Of a DNA stretch of 14,179 bases, positions 6,290 through 13,847 are shown piece by piece. The notes below the pieces were generated by a model. That model was not told where the DNA came from. It ran no database searches and saw only the letters and a program-made list of their open reading frames with translations. Within the stretch, counting starts at the first letter, position 1. Each line of letters opens with the position of its first letter. The stretch is from the NCBI GenBank assembly GCA_017431755.1, contig JAFRKM010000012.1, positions 1 to 14,179 on the forward strand, read 5' to 3'. Source of the stretch: Clostridia bacterium. Lineage in GTDB: Bacteria; Bacillota; Clostridia; Oscillospirales; Acutalibacteraceae. Both the position numbers and the translations under genes were made by a program.

Positions 6290-6679
6290 ATAAAGAGTTT
6301 TAAATTACCAAAATGTCCAAACTGTGGGTCAAAAATATGGTATGTTGAAGCTTTTTTAGCGAAAAATAAATCTTTTTTTAAGTGTAAAGAATGTTCAGAA
6401 GTTTTAAAAGTTTTGATTGACCCTGGTGCTTTTAAGTTTTTAGGTATAGTAGAGTTTTTATCTGTTATTGTTTTTGCTGTGTCTGTTTTTTTAGGCGGAA
6501 AATATTGTTTTTTTGGTTTGTTGATAATATTTTTTTTGTTTGGTCTTTTTTATGCTTTTTCTCCTTCTTTTGTAAATTTAAAAAAATTTAATTACAAAAG
6601 TAAAAGGAAACAAGATAATTTAAGCGGAACAAGGAAAAGATCAGGGAAAGATACAGATACAGAGATTTTTAGCAATTAA
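6290..6679 (+). CDS. Zinc-ribbon, two-helix membrane protein with apparent ATA (or ATT) start
   Basis: Function unknown. From ATA at 6290 the protein has 129 residues. The N-terminus carries two CxxC pairs, CPNC (9-12) and CKEC (32-35), spaced as in a CxxC-x19-CxxC zinc ribbon. Two strongly hydrophobic helices follow (about 50-69 and 73-90), then a basic, serine-rich tail (about 94-129). A start at the first standard codon, TTG at 6413, would remove the complete zinc ribbon and has no good SD, whereas GAGGTGA at 6277-6283 fits the ATA. An ATT at 6284 is the alternative and would add two residues. It begins right after remB and ends 23 nt before gyrB, so it belongs to this operon. It may be an ATG lost by mutation, a true rare start, or a sequencing error; the coding frame itself is convincing. 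Confidence 0.75.
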   Translation: MKSFKLPKCPNCGSKIWYVEAFLAKNKSFFKCKECSEVLKVLIDPGAFKFLGIVEFLSVIVFAVSVFLGGKYCFFGLLIIFFLFGLFYAFSPSFVNLKKFNYKSKRKQDNLSGTRKRSGKDTDTEIFSN

Positions 6680-6702
6680 AATTTAAATGGAGGAACTTTG
6701 TT

Positions 6703-8643
6703 TTGGAAATTAATGAAATTAGTCAAAGTGGTGGAAAATATGGAGCCGGTGAAATACAAGTATTAGAAGGGCTTGAGGCTGTAAGAAAAAGGCCAGGAAT
6801 GTATATTGGAACAACAGGACCTAGAGGTCTTCATCATCTTGGTTATGAAATAGTAGATAATTCTATAGACGAAGCTTTAGCCGGGTTTTGTAATGAAATT
6901 AATGTTGAAATTTTACCAGGTGATGTAATAAAAGTTACGGATAATGGTAGGGGTATTCCTGTTGGTATGCACCCAACAGCTGGTATTCCTGCTGTTACAG
7001 TTGTTTTTACCGTATTGCATGCGGGTGGTAAATTTGGTGGCAGCGGTTATAAAGTTTCAGGAGGCCTTCACGGTGTTGGTTCTTCGGTTGTTAATGCGCT
7101 TTCTGAATGGTTAGAAGTGGAAGTTAGAGATGGTAAAAACATTTACCATCAACGCTTTGAAAGAGGAAATATAAAATCTGATTTGGAAGTTGTTGGTCCA
7201 ACAAGTAAAAAAGGAACCACTATTGTATTTAAAGCTGATCCAGAAATTTTTAAAGAAACCACTGTTTATGATTATGAAACACTGCAAACAAGGCTTAGAG
7301 AGCAAGCTTTTTTAAATGCTGGAGTAAAAATTACATTAAAAGATTTGCGTGATGGTGATAACGTAATCGAATATGATTTTAAATATGATGGCGGTATAAA
7401 AAGTTTTGTTGAATATATTCATAAAAAAAGAGCTCTTGAGGTTATTCATGATAATGTAATAAGTTTTTCAGGTGTTTTGCCGGGAAATTCAGCAAGTGCT
7501 GAAATTGCATTTCAATACAATGATAGCTATAATGATTTAATTCTTTCTTTTGCAAACAATATTCACACTATGGACGGTGGCACACACGAAGATGGTTTTA
7601 AACGTGCTTTTACAAGAGTTATAAATGATTATGCAAGAAAATATAATTTATTAAAAGATGGTGACAGGAATTTTTCTGGTGAAGACGTTAGAGAAGGTCT
7701 TACTGCAATAATTAGTGTAAAAGTAAGAAATGCTCAGTTTGAAGGTCAAACAAAAACTCGTCTTGGAAACACAGAAATAAAAGGTTTAGTTGACGGTATT
7801 TTAGCCGATAAATTCACAACATACTTAGAAGAAAACCCAGCAATTGCAAAATCAATTGTGGAAAAAGCTATTTCAGCATCACGAGCAAGAGATGCAGCTA
7901 AAAAAGCAAGAGATTTAGTAAGAAGAAAAACAGCTATGGAAAGTGCTTCACTTCCCGGAAAACTTGCTGATTGTCAGTCTAATAATCCTGATGAAACCGA
8001 AATTTACATTGTAGAAGGAGATTCAGCAGGAGGCTCTGCAAAAAACGGAAGAGATCGTAAGTTTCAGGCTATTTTGCCGCTTTGGGGAAAAATGCTTAAT
8101 GTTGAAAAAGCAAGACTTGATAAAGTTTACGGAAACGAAAAATTAATGCCTGTAATAACCGCTCTCGGTTGCGGAATAGGTGAGGAGTTTGATCTTTCCC
8201 GGCTTAGATACGGAAAAGTTATAATTATGGCAGATGCTGACGTTGATGGTTCACATATTAGAACGCTTTTGCTTACATTTTTCTTTAGGTTTATGCGTCC
8301 TGTTGTGGAACAAGGACATATTTATATTGCTCAACCGCCGCTTTATAGAATTTCAAAAAACAAAAAACATTTTTATGCTTATACTGATGAAGAACGAGAT
8401 GAGATTTTAAAAGATTTAAGCGGAAATACAGAAATTCAGCGCTATAAGGGTTTGGGTGAAATGGACGCAGAGCAACTTTGGGAAACAACTATGAATCCTG
8501 AAACGAGAATTATGCTTAAAGTTTCTTTGGAAGATGCCGCTGTAGCAGATGAAACTTTTACTATTTTAATGGGTGATAAAGTTGAACCAAGACGTGAATT
8601 TATTGAACAAAACGCAAAATATGTTCAAAACCTTGACGTTTAA
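6703..8643 (+). CDS. gyrB: DNA gyrase subunit B
   Basis: ATPase subunit of gyrase, which introduces negative supercoils. It has 646 residues, the Gram-positive form lacking the extra domain of E. coli GyrB. The GHKL ATPase shows EIVDNSIDEA (Asp52/Asn53), DNGRGIP and GLHGVGSSVVNALS. TOPRIM motifs are EGDSAGGSAKNGRD (from 438) and MADADVDGSH (from 509), with the acidic metal-binding residues present. The C-terminus has RYKGLGEM. It starts with TTG; GGAGGA at 6689-6694 lies 9 nt upstream and no ATG is in frame nearby. Residue Trp461 in PLWGKMLN stands where E. coli has Lys447 of the quinolone region. A near-consensus promoter for the next gene overlaps its stop codon. Linkage to a wrapping-type gyrA supports gyrase over topoisomerase IV. 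Confidence 0.97.
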   Translation: MEINEISQSGGKYGAGEIQVLEGLEAVRKRPGMYIGTTGPRGLHHLGYEIVDNSIDEALAGFCNEINVEILPGDVIKVTDNGRGIPVGMHPTAGIPAVTVVFTVLHAGGKFGGSGYKVSGGLHGVGSSVVNALSEWLEVEVRDGKNIYHQRFERGNIKSDLEVVGPTSKKGTTIVFKADPEIFKETTVYDYETLQTRLREQAFLNAGVKITLKDLRDGDNVIEYDFKYDGGIKSFVEYIHKKRALEVIHDNVISFSGVLPGNSASAEIAFQYNDSYNDLILSFANNIHTMDGGTHEDGFKRAFTRVINDYARKYNLLKDGDRNFSGEDVREGLTAIISVKVRNAQFEGQTKTRLGNTEIKGLVDGILADKFTTYLEENPAIAKSIVEKAISASRARDAAKKARDLVRRKTAMESASLPGKLADCQSNNPDETEIYIVEGDSAGGSAKNGRDRKFQAILPLWGKMLNVEKARLDKVYGNEKLMPVITALGCGIGEEFDLSRLRYGKVIIMADADVDGSHIRTLLLTFFFRFMRPVVEQGHIYIAQPPLYRISKNKKHFYAYTDEERDEILKDLSGNTEIQRYKGLGEMDAEQLWETTMNPETRIMLKVSLEDAAVADETFTILMGDKVEPRREFIEQNAKYVQNLDV

Positions 8644-8661
8644 CCAAAAAAAATATATAAT
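8633..8661 (+). promoter_or_regulatory. Near-consensus sigma-A promoter at the end of gyrB
   Basis: TTGACG (8633-8638), exactly 17 nt, then TATAAT (8656-8661). The -35 lies in the last codons of gyrB and the -10 in the spacer before the YcxB-like gene. The start point would be near 8668, about 27 nt before that ATG. It would let the YcxB-like gene and gyrA be transcribed separately from gyrB. It matches the consensus at 11 of 12 bases. Confidence 0.8.
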
Positions 8662-8694
8662 TTATATTAAAATTTATAAATTAAAGGAGAGCAA

Positions 8695-9396
8695 ATGAAA
8701 GAAAACGATACTCAGCGATGTGTTGTTACAGAAGATTTATCAGATAACAAGGTAAATACAAATTTACCGGAAGAAAGTTCCAAAGAAAATTTTCCTGAAG
8801 ATGAAGATGGAGATATTCGAAAGCCTGATCAGGCTGAAAATTTAGAATCAGAACTTGTTTTGGATGATGAAGCCGAAGAATACGAGGAAGAAGCAACCGG
8901 TATAAAAATAAAATATAAGCTTACCGGTGACGAAGTAAAAAATTTTATAAAACACAGTGAAAGCTATAAACGCAACAAAGAAGCTCAAAAAAAACATACA
9001 ATAATTCAGCTTGTTGTTTTTTTAGCTATGATAGTCTTAGGTTTTATTTCTGGGAGTAAATATTATTTTTGGATAGCTGCTTTTCCGTTAGTTGCGCTGT
9101 TTTTTATATGGTTTGTGCCAGTTGTTAGTGTTAAAAGTATAATTAAAAAAATTTTACTTGAAAAAGAAATAACTGTAGAAATTTTTCCAGATAAAATAGA
9201 AGTTTGCAAAGATGGTACCGAAAGAGAAATCCCTCTTGATGGTACATGTGAATGCAGCGAATATGATAATTTGATTTCTATTTCTTCTTTGGAAGGAAAC
9301 AGCATAATAATACCACTAAGAGCGATTGAGTCGGATTTTAGAGCGGAAGTTCAAGCTATGATTATGGCTGGTTCAAAAACAAAAGATGAAGAATGA
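8695..9396 (+). CDS. YcxB-like membrane protein with acidic N-terminal tail
   Basis: Function unknown. The 233-residue protein has a very acidic, probably disordered N-terminus (1-66). A KYKLTGDEVKNFIKHS segment (73-88) follows, then two membrane helices (about 102-120 and 123-145) and a soluble C-terminal part (about 155-230). That C-terminal part has alternating strands including VEIFPDKIEVCKDG, REIPLDG and SIIIPLRA. The layout (LTxEDxxxF start, two close helices, C-terminal strands with a conserved IP..A region) resembles the YcxB-like protein family, assigned by pattern only. SD AAAGGAG lies 5 nt before the ATG. It sits between gyrB and gyrA, which are usually adjacent, and has its own promoter. 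It ends 48 nt before gyrA, with which it is probably co-transcribed. Confidence 0.8.
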   Translation: MKENDTQRCVVTEDLSDNKVNTNLPEESSKENFPEDEDGDIRKPDQAENLESELVLDDEAEEYEEEATGIKIKYKLTGDEVKNFIKHSESYKRNKEAQKKHTIIQLVVFLAMIVLGFISGSKYYFWIAAFPLVALFFIWFVPVVSVKSIIKKILLEKEITVEIFPDKIEVCKDGTEREIPLDGTCECSEYDNLISISSLEGNSIIIPLRAIESDFRAEVQAMIMAGSKTKDEE

Positions 9397-9444
9397 ATTT
9401 AAGATAAAAAAGCAAAATTGTTAAATAATTAAGGGGTTACTTTA

Positions 9445-11934
9445 ATGGATAATCAAGAAGAAAAACAAATTACAGAGCCTAAAATAATAAATGTTGATAT
9501 AGACAAAGAAATGAAAAAATCTTTTTTAGCTTATTCTATGTCTGTAATAGTTTCAAGGGCGCTTCCTGATGTAAGGGATGGTTTAAAACCGGTTCATAGA
9601 AGAATTTTATATGCTATGTTTGAAGATGGTTTAAGTCCGGATAAGCCATACAGAAAATGCGCAAATACAGTCGGTGACGTTTTAGGAAGATATCATCCTC
9701 ATGGTGATGCTTCTGTTTATGATGCTTTAGTTCGTTTAGCGCAAGATTTTTCAATGAGATATATGCTTGTGGACGGTCACGGTAACTTTGGATCAATAGA
9801 TGGTGATCCTCCTGCTGCTTACCGTTATACAGAGTCTCGTATGAGCAAAATTTCTTTAAAAATGCTTACAGATATAGACAAAGAAACAGTTGATTTTGTT
9901 CCTAATTATGATGATAGAATAGAAGAACCCACAGTGTTACCGTCAAGATTTCCAAATCTTTTGGTTAATGGATCAACGGGTATAGCTGTTGGTATGGCAA
10001 CAAACATTCCTCCTCATAATATGAGCGAGGTCATCGATGCAATGTGCCATCTTATTGATAATCCAGAAGCAGAAATTTCTGAGCTTATGGAATTTATTAA
10101 AGGTCCAGATTTTCCAACAGGTGCAATTATTATGGGTAGATCTGGAATTAAATCTGCTTATATGACAGGCAGAGGTAAAATAACTGTTCGTGCAAAAGCT
10201 GAAATTGTGGAAGATAAAAATTCTAGATTTAAAATTATAGTTACAGAGCTTCCGTATCAGGTAAATAAAGCACGTCTTATTGAAAGCATTGCAGACATGA
10301 TTAAAGATAAAAGAATTGAAGGTATTGCTCATATCGATGATCATTCAGACAGAAATGGTATGCATATTCAAATCGACCTTAAAAAGGATGCTTCACCGCA
10401 AGTTGTTTTAAATCAGCTTTATTCTTATTCTCAGCTGCAAACTACTTTTGGTGTGATTATGCTTGCAATTGTTAATGGCGAACCTAAAATTCTTAATTTA
10501 AAACAAGTTTTAGAAGAATATATTAAATTCCAAGTAGAAGTAGTTACAAGAAGAACTAAATTTGATCTTAAAAAAGCTGAAGAAAGAGCGCATATATTAG
10601 AAGGTTTAAAAGTGGCACTCGATTTTATTGATGAAGTTGTGGCAATACTCAGATCTTCTAAGTCAATTGCAGAAGGTAAACAAAAACTTTCTGAGCGTTT
10701 TGGTCTTGATGATGTTCAAACTCAAGCTATAGTTCAAATGCCTCTTGGTAGATTAACAGGTCTTGAAAGAAGTAAGATTGAAGATGAACTTAAAGCACTC
10801 GAGCTTAAAATTGCTGACTTTAAAGATATTTTAGGAAGTAATTTGCGTTTAAGACAAATAGTTAAAGAAGAGTCTTTGGAAATAAAAAATAAATTTGGCG
10901 ACGAAAGAAGAACTGCAATAGAAAACGTTAGTGGAGAAGTTGATATAGAGGATCTTATTCCAAAAGAAGATTGCGTTCTAACTATGACCAGATATGGTTA
11001 TATTAAACGCCAAAGTTTGGATAGCTATAAACTTCAAAGACGTGGTGGTCGTGGTGTTTCAGGTCTTACAAGACGCGATGAAGACAGTGTAAATGAGCTG
11101 TTTATTATAAATAGTCATGATTATATACTATTCTTTACCAATTTTGGTAGAGTTTATAGGCTTAAATGCTATGAGGTACATGAAAGCTCCCGAACGTCAA
11201 AAGGTACGAATATAGCTAATTTGTTGCCGATTTCTGCTGATGAACGTGTTACATCGATGATTAAAGTGGAAGAATTTGAAGAGAATAAATATCTTATTAT
11301 GGTTACAAAAAATGGTGTAATCAAAAGAACAAGCTTGAAATCGTTTGACACATCACGAAAAGGCGGTTTAATTGCCCTTGATTTAGATGAGGGTGATGAA
11401 CTTGCTTGGGTGCGTATGACTGATGGAAGCCAAGAAATGATAGTTGCTACAAAAGAAGGAAAATCAATTAGATTTAAAGAAACTGATGTTAGAGCTGTAG
11501 GACGTAGTGCAAGAGGTGTTAGAGCTCTTAGACTTAAACCAAATGATGAAGTTGTGGGAATGATTATTGTTCAGGAAGAAAAATTTGTGCTCACAGTTTC
11601 TGAAACAGGTTATGGACGTCTTTCCAGTGCTGATGATTACAGAGTTCAGTCAAGAGGCGGCCAAGGTGTTACAAATTATCATACCGAAAAATATGGTAAA
11701 GTTGCTTCGCTGACGAGTGTTAGTTTAGATGAAGATGTGATTTTAATTTCAGATAACGGAATTATAATTAGAATAGAAGCAAGTACGATTAGGCAATGTT
11801 CTAGACCTTCTAAAGGTGTAAAAGTAATGCGTTTGGTAGGTAAAGGAAAGGTTGTTGCTGTAGCATGTGTACCACATGAAGAACCTGAAAATGAAGAAAC
11901 AGCCGAAGAAGAAAATTTAGAATCAGATAATTAA
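9445..11934 (+). CDS. gyrA: DNA gyrase subunit A
   Basis: DNA-cleaving and wrapping subunit of gyrase. It has 829 residues, the normal length. The winged-helix region contains HPHGDASVYDA (84-94) and the catalytic tyrosine Tyr128 in AAYRYTE. The C-terminal beta-pinwheel has repeated strands and a GyrA box, QRRGGRG at 531-537, which shows that this is gyrase and not ParC. The tail is acidic (last 20 residues). In the quinolone region, Ala89 stands at the E. coli Ser83 position and Ser90 at Ala84, while Asp93 (Asp87) is kept. The ATG follows AAGGGG (9431-9436). A terminator lies 22 nt after the stop, ending the long rightward run. The identification is certain. Confidence 0.98.
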   Translation: MDNQEEKQITEPKIINVDIDKEMKKSFLAYSMSVIVSRALPDVRDGLKPVHRRILYAMFEDGLSPDKPYRKCANTVGDVLGRYHPHGDASVYDALVRLAQDFSMRYMLVDGHGNFGSIDGDPPAAYRYTESRMSKISLKMLTDIDKETVDFVPNYDDRIEEPTVLPSRFPNLLVNGSTGIAVGMATNIPPHNMSEVIDAMCHLIDNPEAEISELMEFIKGPDFPTGAIIMGRSGIKSAYMTGRGKITVRAKAEIVEDKNSRFKIIVTELPYQVNKARLIESIADMIKDKRIEGIAHIDDHSDRNGMHIQIDLKKDASPQVVLNQLYSYSQLQTTFGVIMLAIVNGEPKILNLKQVLEEYIKFQVEVVTRRTKFDLKKAEERAHILEGLKVALDFIDEVVAILRSSKSIAEGKQKLSERFGLDDVQTQAIVQMPLGRLTGLERSKIEDELKALELKIADFKDILGSNLRLRQIVKEESLEIKNKFGDERRTAIENVSGEVDIEDLIPKEDCVLTMTRYGYIKRQSLDSYKLQRRGGRGVSGLTRRDEDSVNELFIINSHDYILFFTNFGRVYRLKCYEVHESSRTSKGTNIANLLPISADERVTSMIKVEEFEENKYLIMVTKNGVIKRTSLKSFDTSRKGGLIALDLDEGDELAWVRMTDGSQEMIVATKEGKSIRFKETDVRAVGRSARGVRALRLKPNDEVVGMIIVQEEKFVLTVSETGYGRLSSADDYRVQSRGGQGVTNYHTEKYGKVASLTSVSLDEDVILISDNGIIIRIEASTIRQCSRPSKGVKVMRLVGKGKVVAVACVPHEEPENEETAEEENLESDN

Positions 11935-11956
11935 ATTTTATAATATGAAAAATTTT

Positions 11957-11990
11957 AGCCAAATGAATTTTTGTTCATTCGGCTTTTTTT
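11957..11990 (+). terminator. Intrinsic terminator after gyrA
   Basis: Arms AGCCAAATGAA (11957-11967) and TTCATTCGGCT (11974-11984) form an 11-bp stem with one A-C mismatch around loop TTTTTG. Seven T follow (11984-11990). This is a well-formed rho-independent terminator and closes the dnaN-to-gyrA group of genes. Confidence 0.9.
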
Positions 11991-12028
11991 ATTATATTTA
12001 AAATAACTTCCTTTTTATGACAAAAAAT

Positions 12029-12057
12029 TTGGTTTTTTTGTAGTACTCTAATATTGT
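12029..12057 (+). promoter_or_regulatory. Possible promoter for the membrane-anchored hypothetical gene
   Basis: TTGGTT (12029-12034), 17 nt, TATTGT (12052-12057). The match is moderate, but it is correctly placed after the gyrA terminator and about 27 nt before the ATG at 12084. Such matches are common in AT-rich DNA, so confidence is low. Confidence 0.4.
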
Positions 12058-12083
12058 AAATTATAAAAAGTGAGGTTTTTAAG

Positions 12084-12869
12084 ATGTATAAATATGAAAG
12101 AAAAAATAAAATGGTGAGTCCTTATACTGTGAATTATAGAGCTCTTTATGGTTTGAAAAGTGGGGCTAATGATCTTGCAAATTCGAAATCAAAAATTTTT
12201 AAAACTATTAATGGTAAACATCATGCTAAAAGAACTAAAAATAATCTAATAAGATTTAATCGTATGTTTCGTTTTTTGTGGATTTGCGTTTTTTTAACAG
12301 TATCCTCGGTTGGTTTAGTTTTTGCAATAGGTTTTTTTGAAAAATTAGAAAACTCAAAAAGATTAGAAAATTACAGTGATTTTATTTTACCTGTGGTTAT
12401 GCAAGATCCAGATTTTTTTGATGAAATTAATCTTCCTGATGAGGAGATGGTTTTAAATGCTGCGATTTGGGATTGTTCAATGAACAATAAAGAAAACGTT
12501 TGTTCAGATGAAGATGGAAGTATTATTTTATCAGAAGATGATGTAAATAAATCTATTGAAAAACTTTTTGGACGCTATATAAATACCGATAAAGCAAAAT
12601 ATGTTAAAAATAAAGAGTATACTTTTAAAAAAGATGAAAACCGTTATTTTGTAAAAGCCGTTAGTGGTACGGACAGATTTGCTCCCTATATACTTGGTTC
12701 TTATAATGATGGTGCAGATCTTGTTTTAAATGTAGGGTATTTTTGCCCGATGGATAGTTTTGATGAAAATATGAATTTTTTACCCGAAGAAAGAATAGAA
12801 AAAAACGCTACTTTTAGGTTAAAAAAAGGGTTTAATGGTAATTATTATATTTCTTCTGTTAGCAGTTGA
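12084..12869 (+). CDS. Single-pass membrane protein of unknown function
   Basis: The 261-residue protein has a basic cytoplasmic N-terminus (1-60), one membrane helix (about 64-86) and an outside domain of about 175 residues. The positive-inside rule puts the C-terminal domain outside. That domain begins with an acidic stretch, then NAAIWDCSMNN, a DEDGSIILSEDDV segment, KLFGRY (about 165-170) and a C-terminal part rich in aromatic strands ending FNGNYYISSVSS. The arrangement AxWDxS...LSxxDVxxxxxKLFG resembles hypothetical extracytoplasmic proteins I associate with Clostridia, but no function is known to me. The start is clear: GTGAGG (12070-12075) is 8 nt before the ATG. It is monocistronic, and its stop is only 2 nt from the stop of the convergent gene. 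Confidence 0.85.
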   Translation: MYKYERKNKMVSPYTVNYRALYGLKSGANDLANSKSKIFKTINGKHHAKRTKNNLIRFNRMFRFLWICVFLTVSSVGLVFAIGFFEKLENSKRLENYSDFILPVVMQDPDFFDEINLPDEEMVLNAAIWDCSMNNKENVCSDEDGSIILSEDDVNKSIEKLFGRYINTDKAKYVKNKEYTFKKDENRYFVKAVSGTDRFAPYILGSYNDGADLVLNVGYFCPMDSFDENMNFLPEERIEKNATFRLKKGFNGNYYISSVSS

Positions 12870-12871
12870 TT

Positions 12872-13192
12872 TTAAATGATTGTATATAGCAAAGCTAAAA
12901 TTAGCATAGAATTTTCTTCGCTGTCCATTAATAAAATTATTAGCACAACAATTAGTGTGGCATCTGGATTTTTTAAAATTACGTCAAAAATATTTGGCAT
13001 GGGGTTATGTCTTTTGCTTTTTTGAAGCGATTTTTTAATTATGTTTTTTGTGGCGGTTTTAAAGTGTTTTGCTTGATTATCAAAAGAAGAATTTTTGTTA
13101 TTTTTTGATTTATTATACATTTCGTGTAGTTGTTCTATTGCTTTTTTTTGCATGTCTGTGAGGTTATTTTGTGCATAGTTTTGTGTTTTCAT
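12872..13192 (-). CDS. Small protein with hydrophobic C-terminus, third of a three-gene module
   Basis: Function unknown; 106 residues. The N-terminal two thirds is hydrophilic and Asn/Lys-rich, with LTDMQKKAIEQLHEMYNKSK (11-30) likely helical. The C-terminus has two short hydrophobic blocks, ATLIVVLIILLM (78-89) and SMLILALLYTII (95-106), split by the acidic DSEEN. Each block is too short to cross a membrane alone in ordinary form, so a hairpin or surface anchoring is possible. SD GAGGT precedes the ATG at 13192, 12 nt after the previous gene. Its stop faces the stop of the plus-strand gene with 2 nt between. It runs against the presumed replication direction. I recall similar small proteins in Clostridia but cannot name a family. 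Confidence 0.75.
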   Translation of the reverse strand: MKTQNYAQNNLTDMQKKAIEQLHEMYNKSKNNKNSSFDNQAKHFKTATKNIIKKSLQKSKRHNPMPNIFDVILKNPDATLIVVLIILLMDSEENSMLILALLYTII

Positions 13193-13204
13193 AATTTGGT
13201 TACC

Positions 13205-13558
13205 TCAAAAAAGCCCTTGATTTCTTAAAAACGGCAATACTTTAATTAATTTTAAAATTTTTTCACATGAGTCTAGTTTTTCTTGTCTTTTTTCAGTAAT
13301 TAGCGGTTTGAGAGCTTTTAAAAATTTAGTATGTTTATCTTCTTTTTGCATAGATGATAAGATTGGCGCTAATTTCATAATTGTAGAGACGATATCTGAC
13401 GGAAAATCAAAATCAAACTCATTGTTTTCTTCTTGTTCTTCTTTTTCAGGATTTTTATTTTGTTTGGAAGACTCAGAAGCACTGGTAAAATTTTTTAATT
13501 TACTCATTATTTCCGGGTCACTTAGTAGCTCGGATATTTTTTCTGCTAAGTCTTCCAT
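13205..13558 (-). CDS. Small charged helical protein, second of a three-gene module
   Basis: Function unknown; 117 residues. An N-terminal helix (1-25) contains LLSDPEIMSKL. A charged, low-complexity middle follows (28-50, rich in Glu, Lys and Asn), then a C-terminal helical part with MKLAPILSSM (61-70), HTKFLKALKPLI (76-87), TEKRQEKLDSCEKILKLIK (88-106) and a Leu/Phe-rich end. The ATG at 13558 is 3 nt past the upstream stop and has GGGGGA inside the end of that gene, so translation is probably coupled. No signal peptide or membrane helix is seen. The segment LSxxExxSKL also occurs in the upstream gene product (55-64), suggesting related helical units. Confidence 0.78.
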   Translation of the reverse strand: MEDLAEKISELLSDPEIMSKLKNFTSASESSKQNKNPEKEEQEENNEFDFDFPSDIVSTIMKLAPILSSMQKEDKHTKFLKALKPLITEKRQEKLDSCEKILKLIKVLPFLRNQGLF

Positions 13559-13561
13559 ATG

Positions 13562-13807
13562 CTATTTATCCCCCAAAAATTTTTTAAGAAGCTCTTTTGC
13601 TTTAGGCGTGGAAAGAAGTTTTGATGTAGCTTCTTTACTAGAAAGTATTTGATTTATTTTTTTAGATTCCTTTTCTCCTAAATTTTTGAGTAAACTATTT
13701 ATATTTTTATTTGAAAATGCTTCTTTAATATTTTTTGGGTCGGTTCCTAGTTTTTTTGATGCTTTTTTTAACATGTCGTCAAGTGAGTTACCATTTTTTT
13801 TGAACAT
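13562..13807 (-). CDS. Small basic helical protein, first of a three-gene module
   Basis: Function unknown; 81 residues, Lys-rich and probably fully helical. Recognisable segments are LDDMLKKASKKLGTD (9-23), FSNKNINSLLKNL (31-43), INQILSSKEATSKLLS (51-66) and the end TPKAKELLKKFLGDK (67-81). The tail resembles a type of short Clostridial hypothetical protein ending in PQAxxLLKKLxG, by memory only. There are no cysteines, signal peptide or membrane helix. The ATG at 13807 has a strong SD GGGGGTGA (13818-13825). It leads the module and overlaps nothing. A hairpin (13832-13847) lies in its leader. Confidence 0.78.
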   Translation of the reverse strand: MFKKNGNSLDDMLKKASKKLGTDPKNIKEAFSNKNINSLLKNLGEKESKKINQILSSKEATSKLLSTPKAKELLKKFLGDK

Positions 13808-13831
13808 AATAATTCACCCCCAAAACAAGGT

Positions 13832-13847
13832 TAAGCTAAAAAGCTTA
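13832..13847 (-). repeat. Small hairpin in the leader of the three-gene module
   Basis: TAAGCT (13832-13837) and AGCTTA (13842-13847) are perfect complements around AAAA. On the minus strand it sits just upstream of the SD of the 81-residue gene. It may shape that leader RNA. It lacks the run of T expected of a terminator on the minus strand, and no plus-strand gene precedes it. Confidence 0.45.

Noticed and set aside
9973..10344. 123-codon open frame on the minus strand inside gyrA
   Set aside because: Shadow of gyrA; Asn/His/Phe/Cys-rich composition typical of an antisense frame, with no SD or family likeness.
12894..12905. GCTAA/TTAGC inverted repeat near the convergent stops as a terminator
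   Set aside because: The loop would be only 2 nt and there is no T-run after it; it cannot form a normal terminator.
13308..13652. 114-codon plus-strand open frame over the small-gene module
   Set aside because: The minus-strand genes have strong SDs and ordered spacing; this Ser/Phe-rich frame is their shadow.
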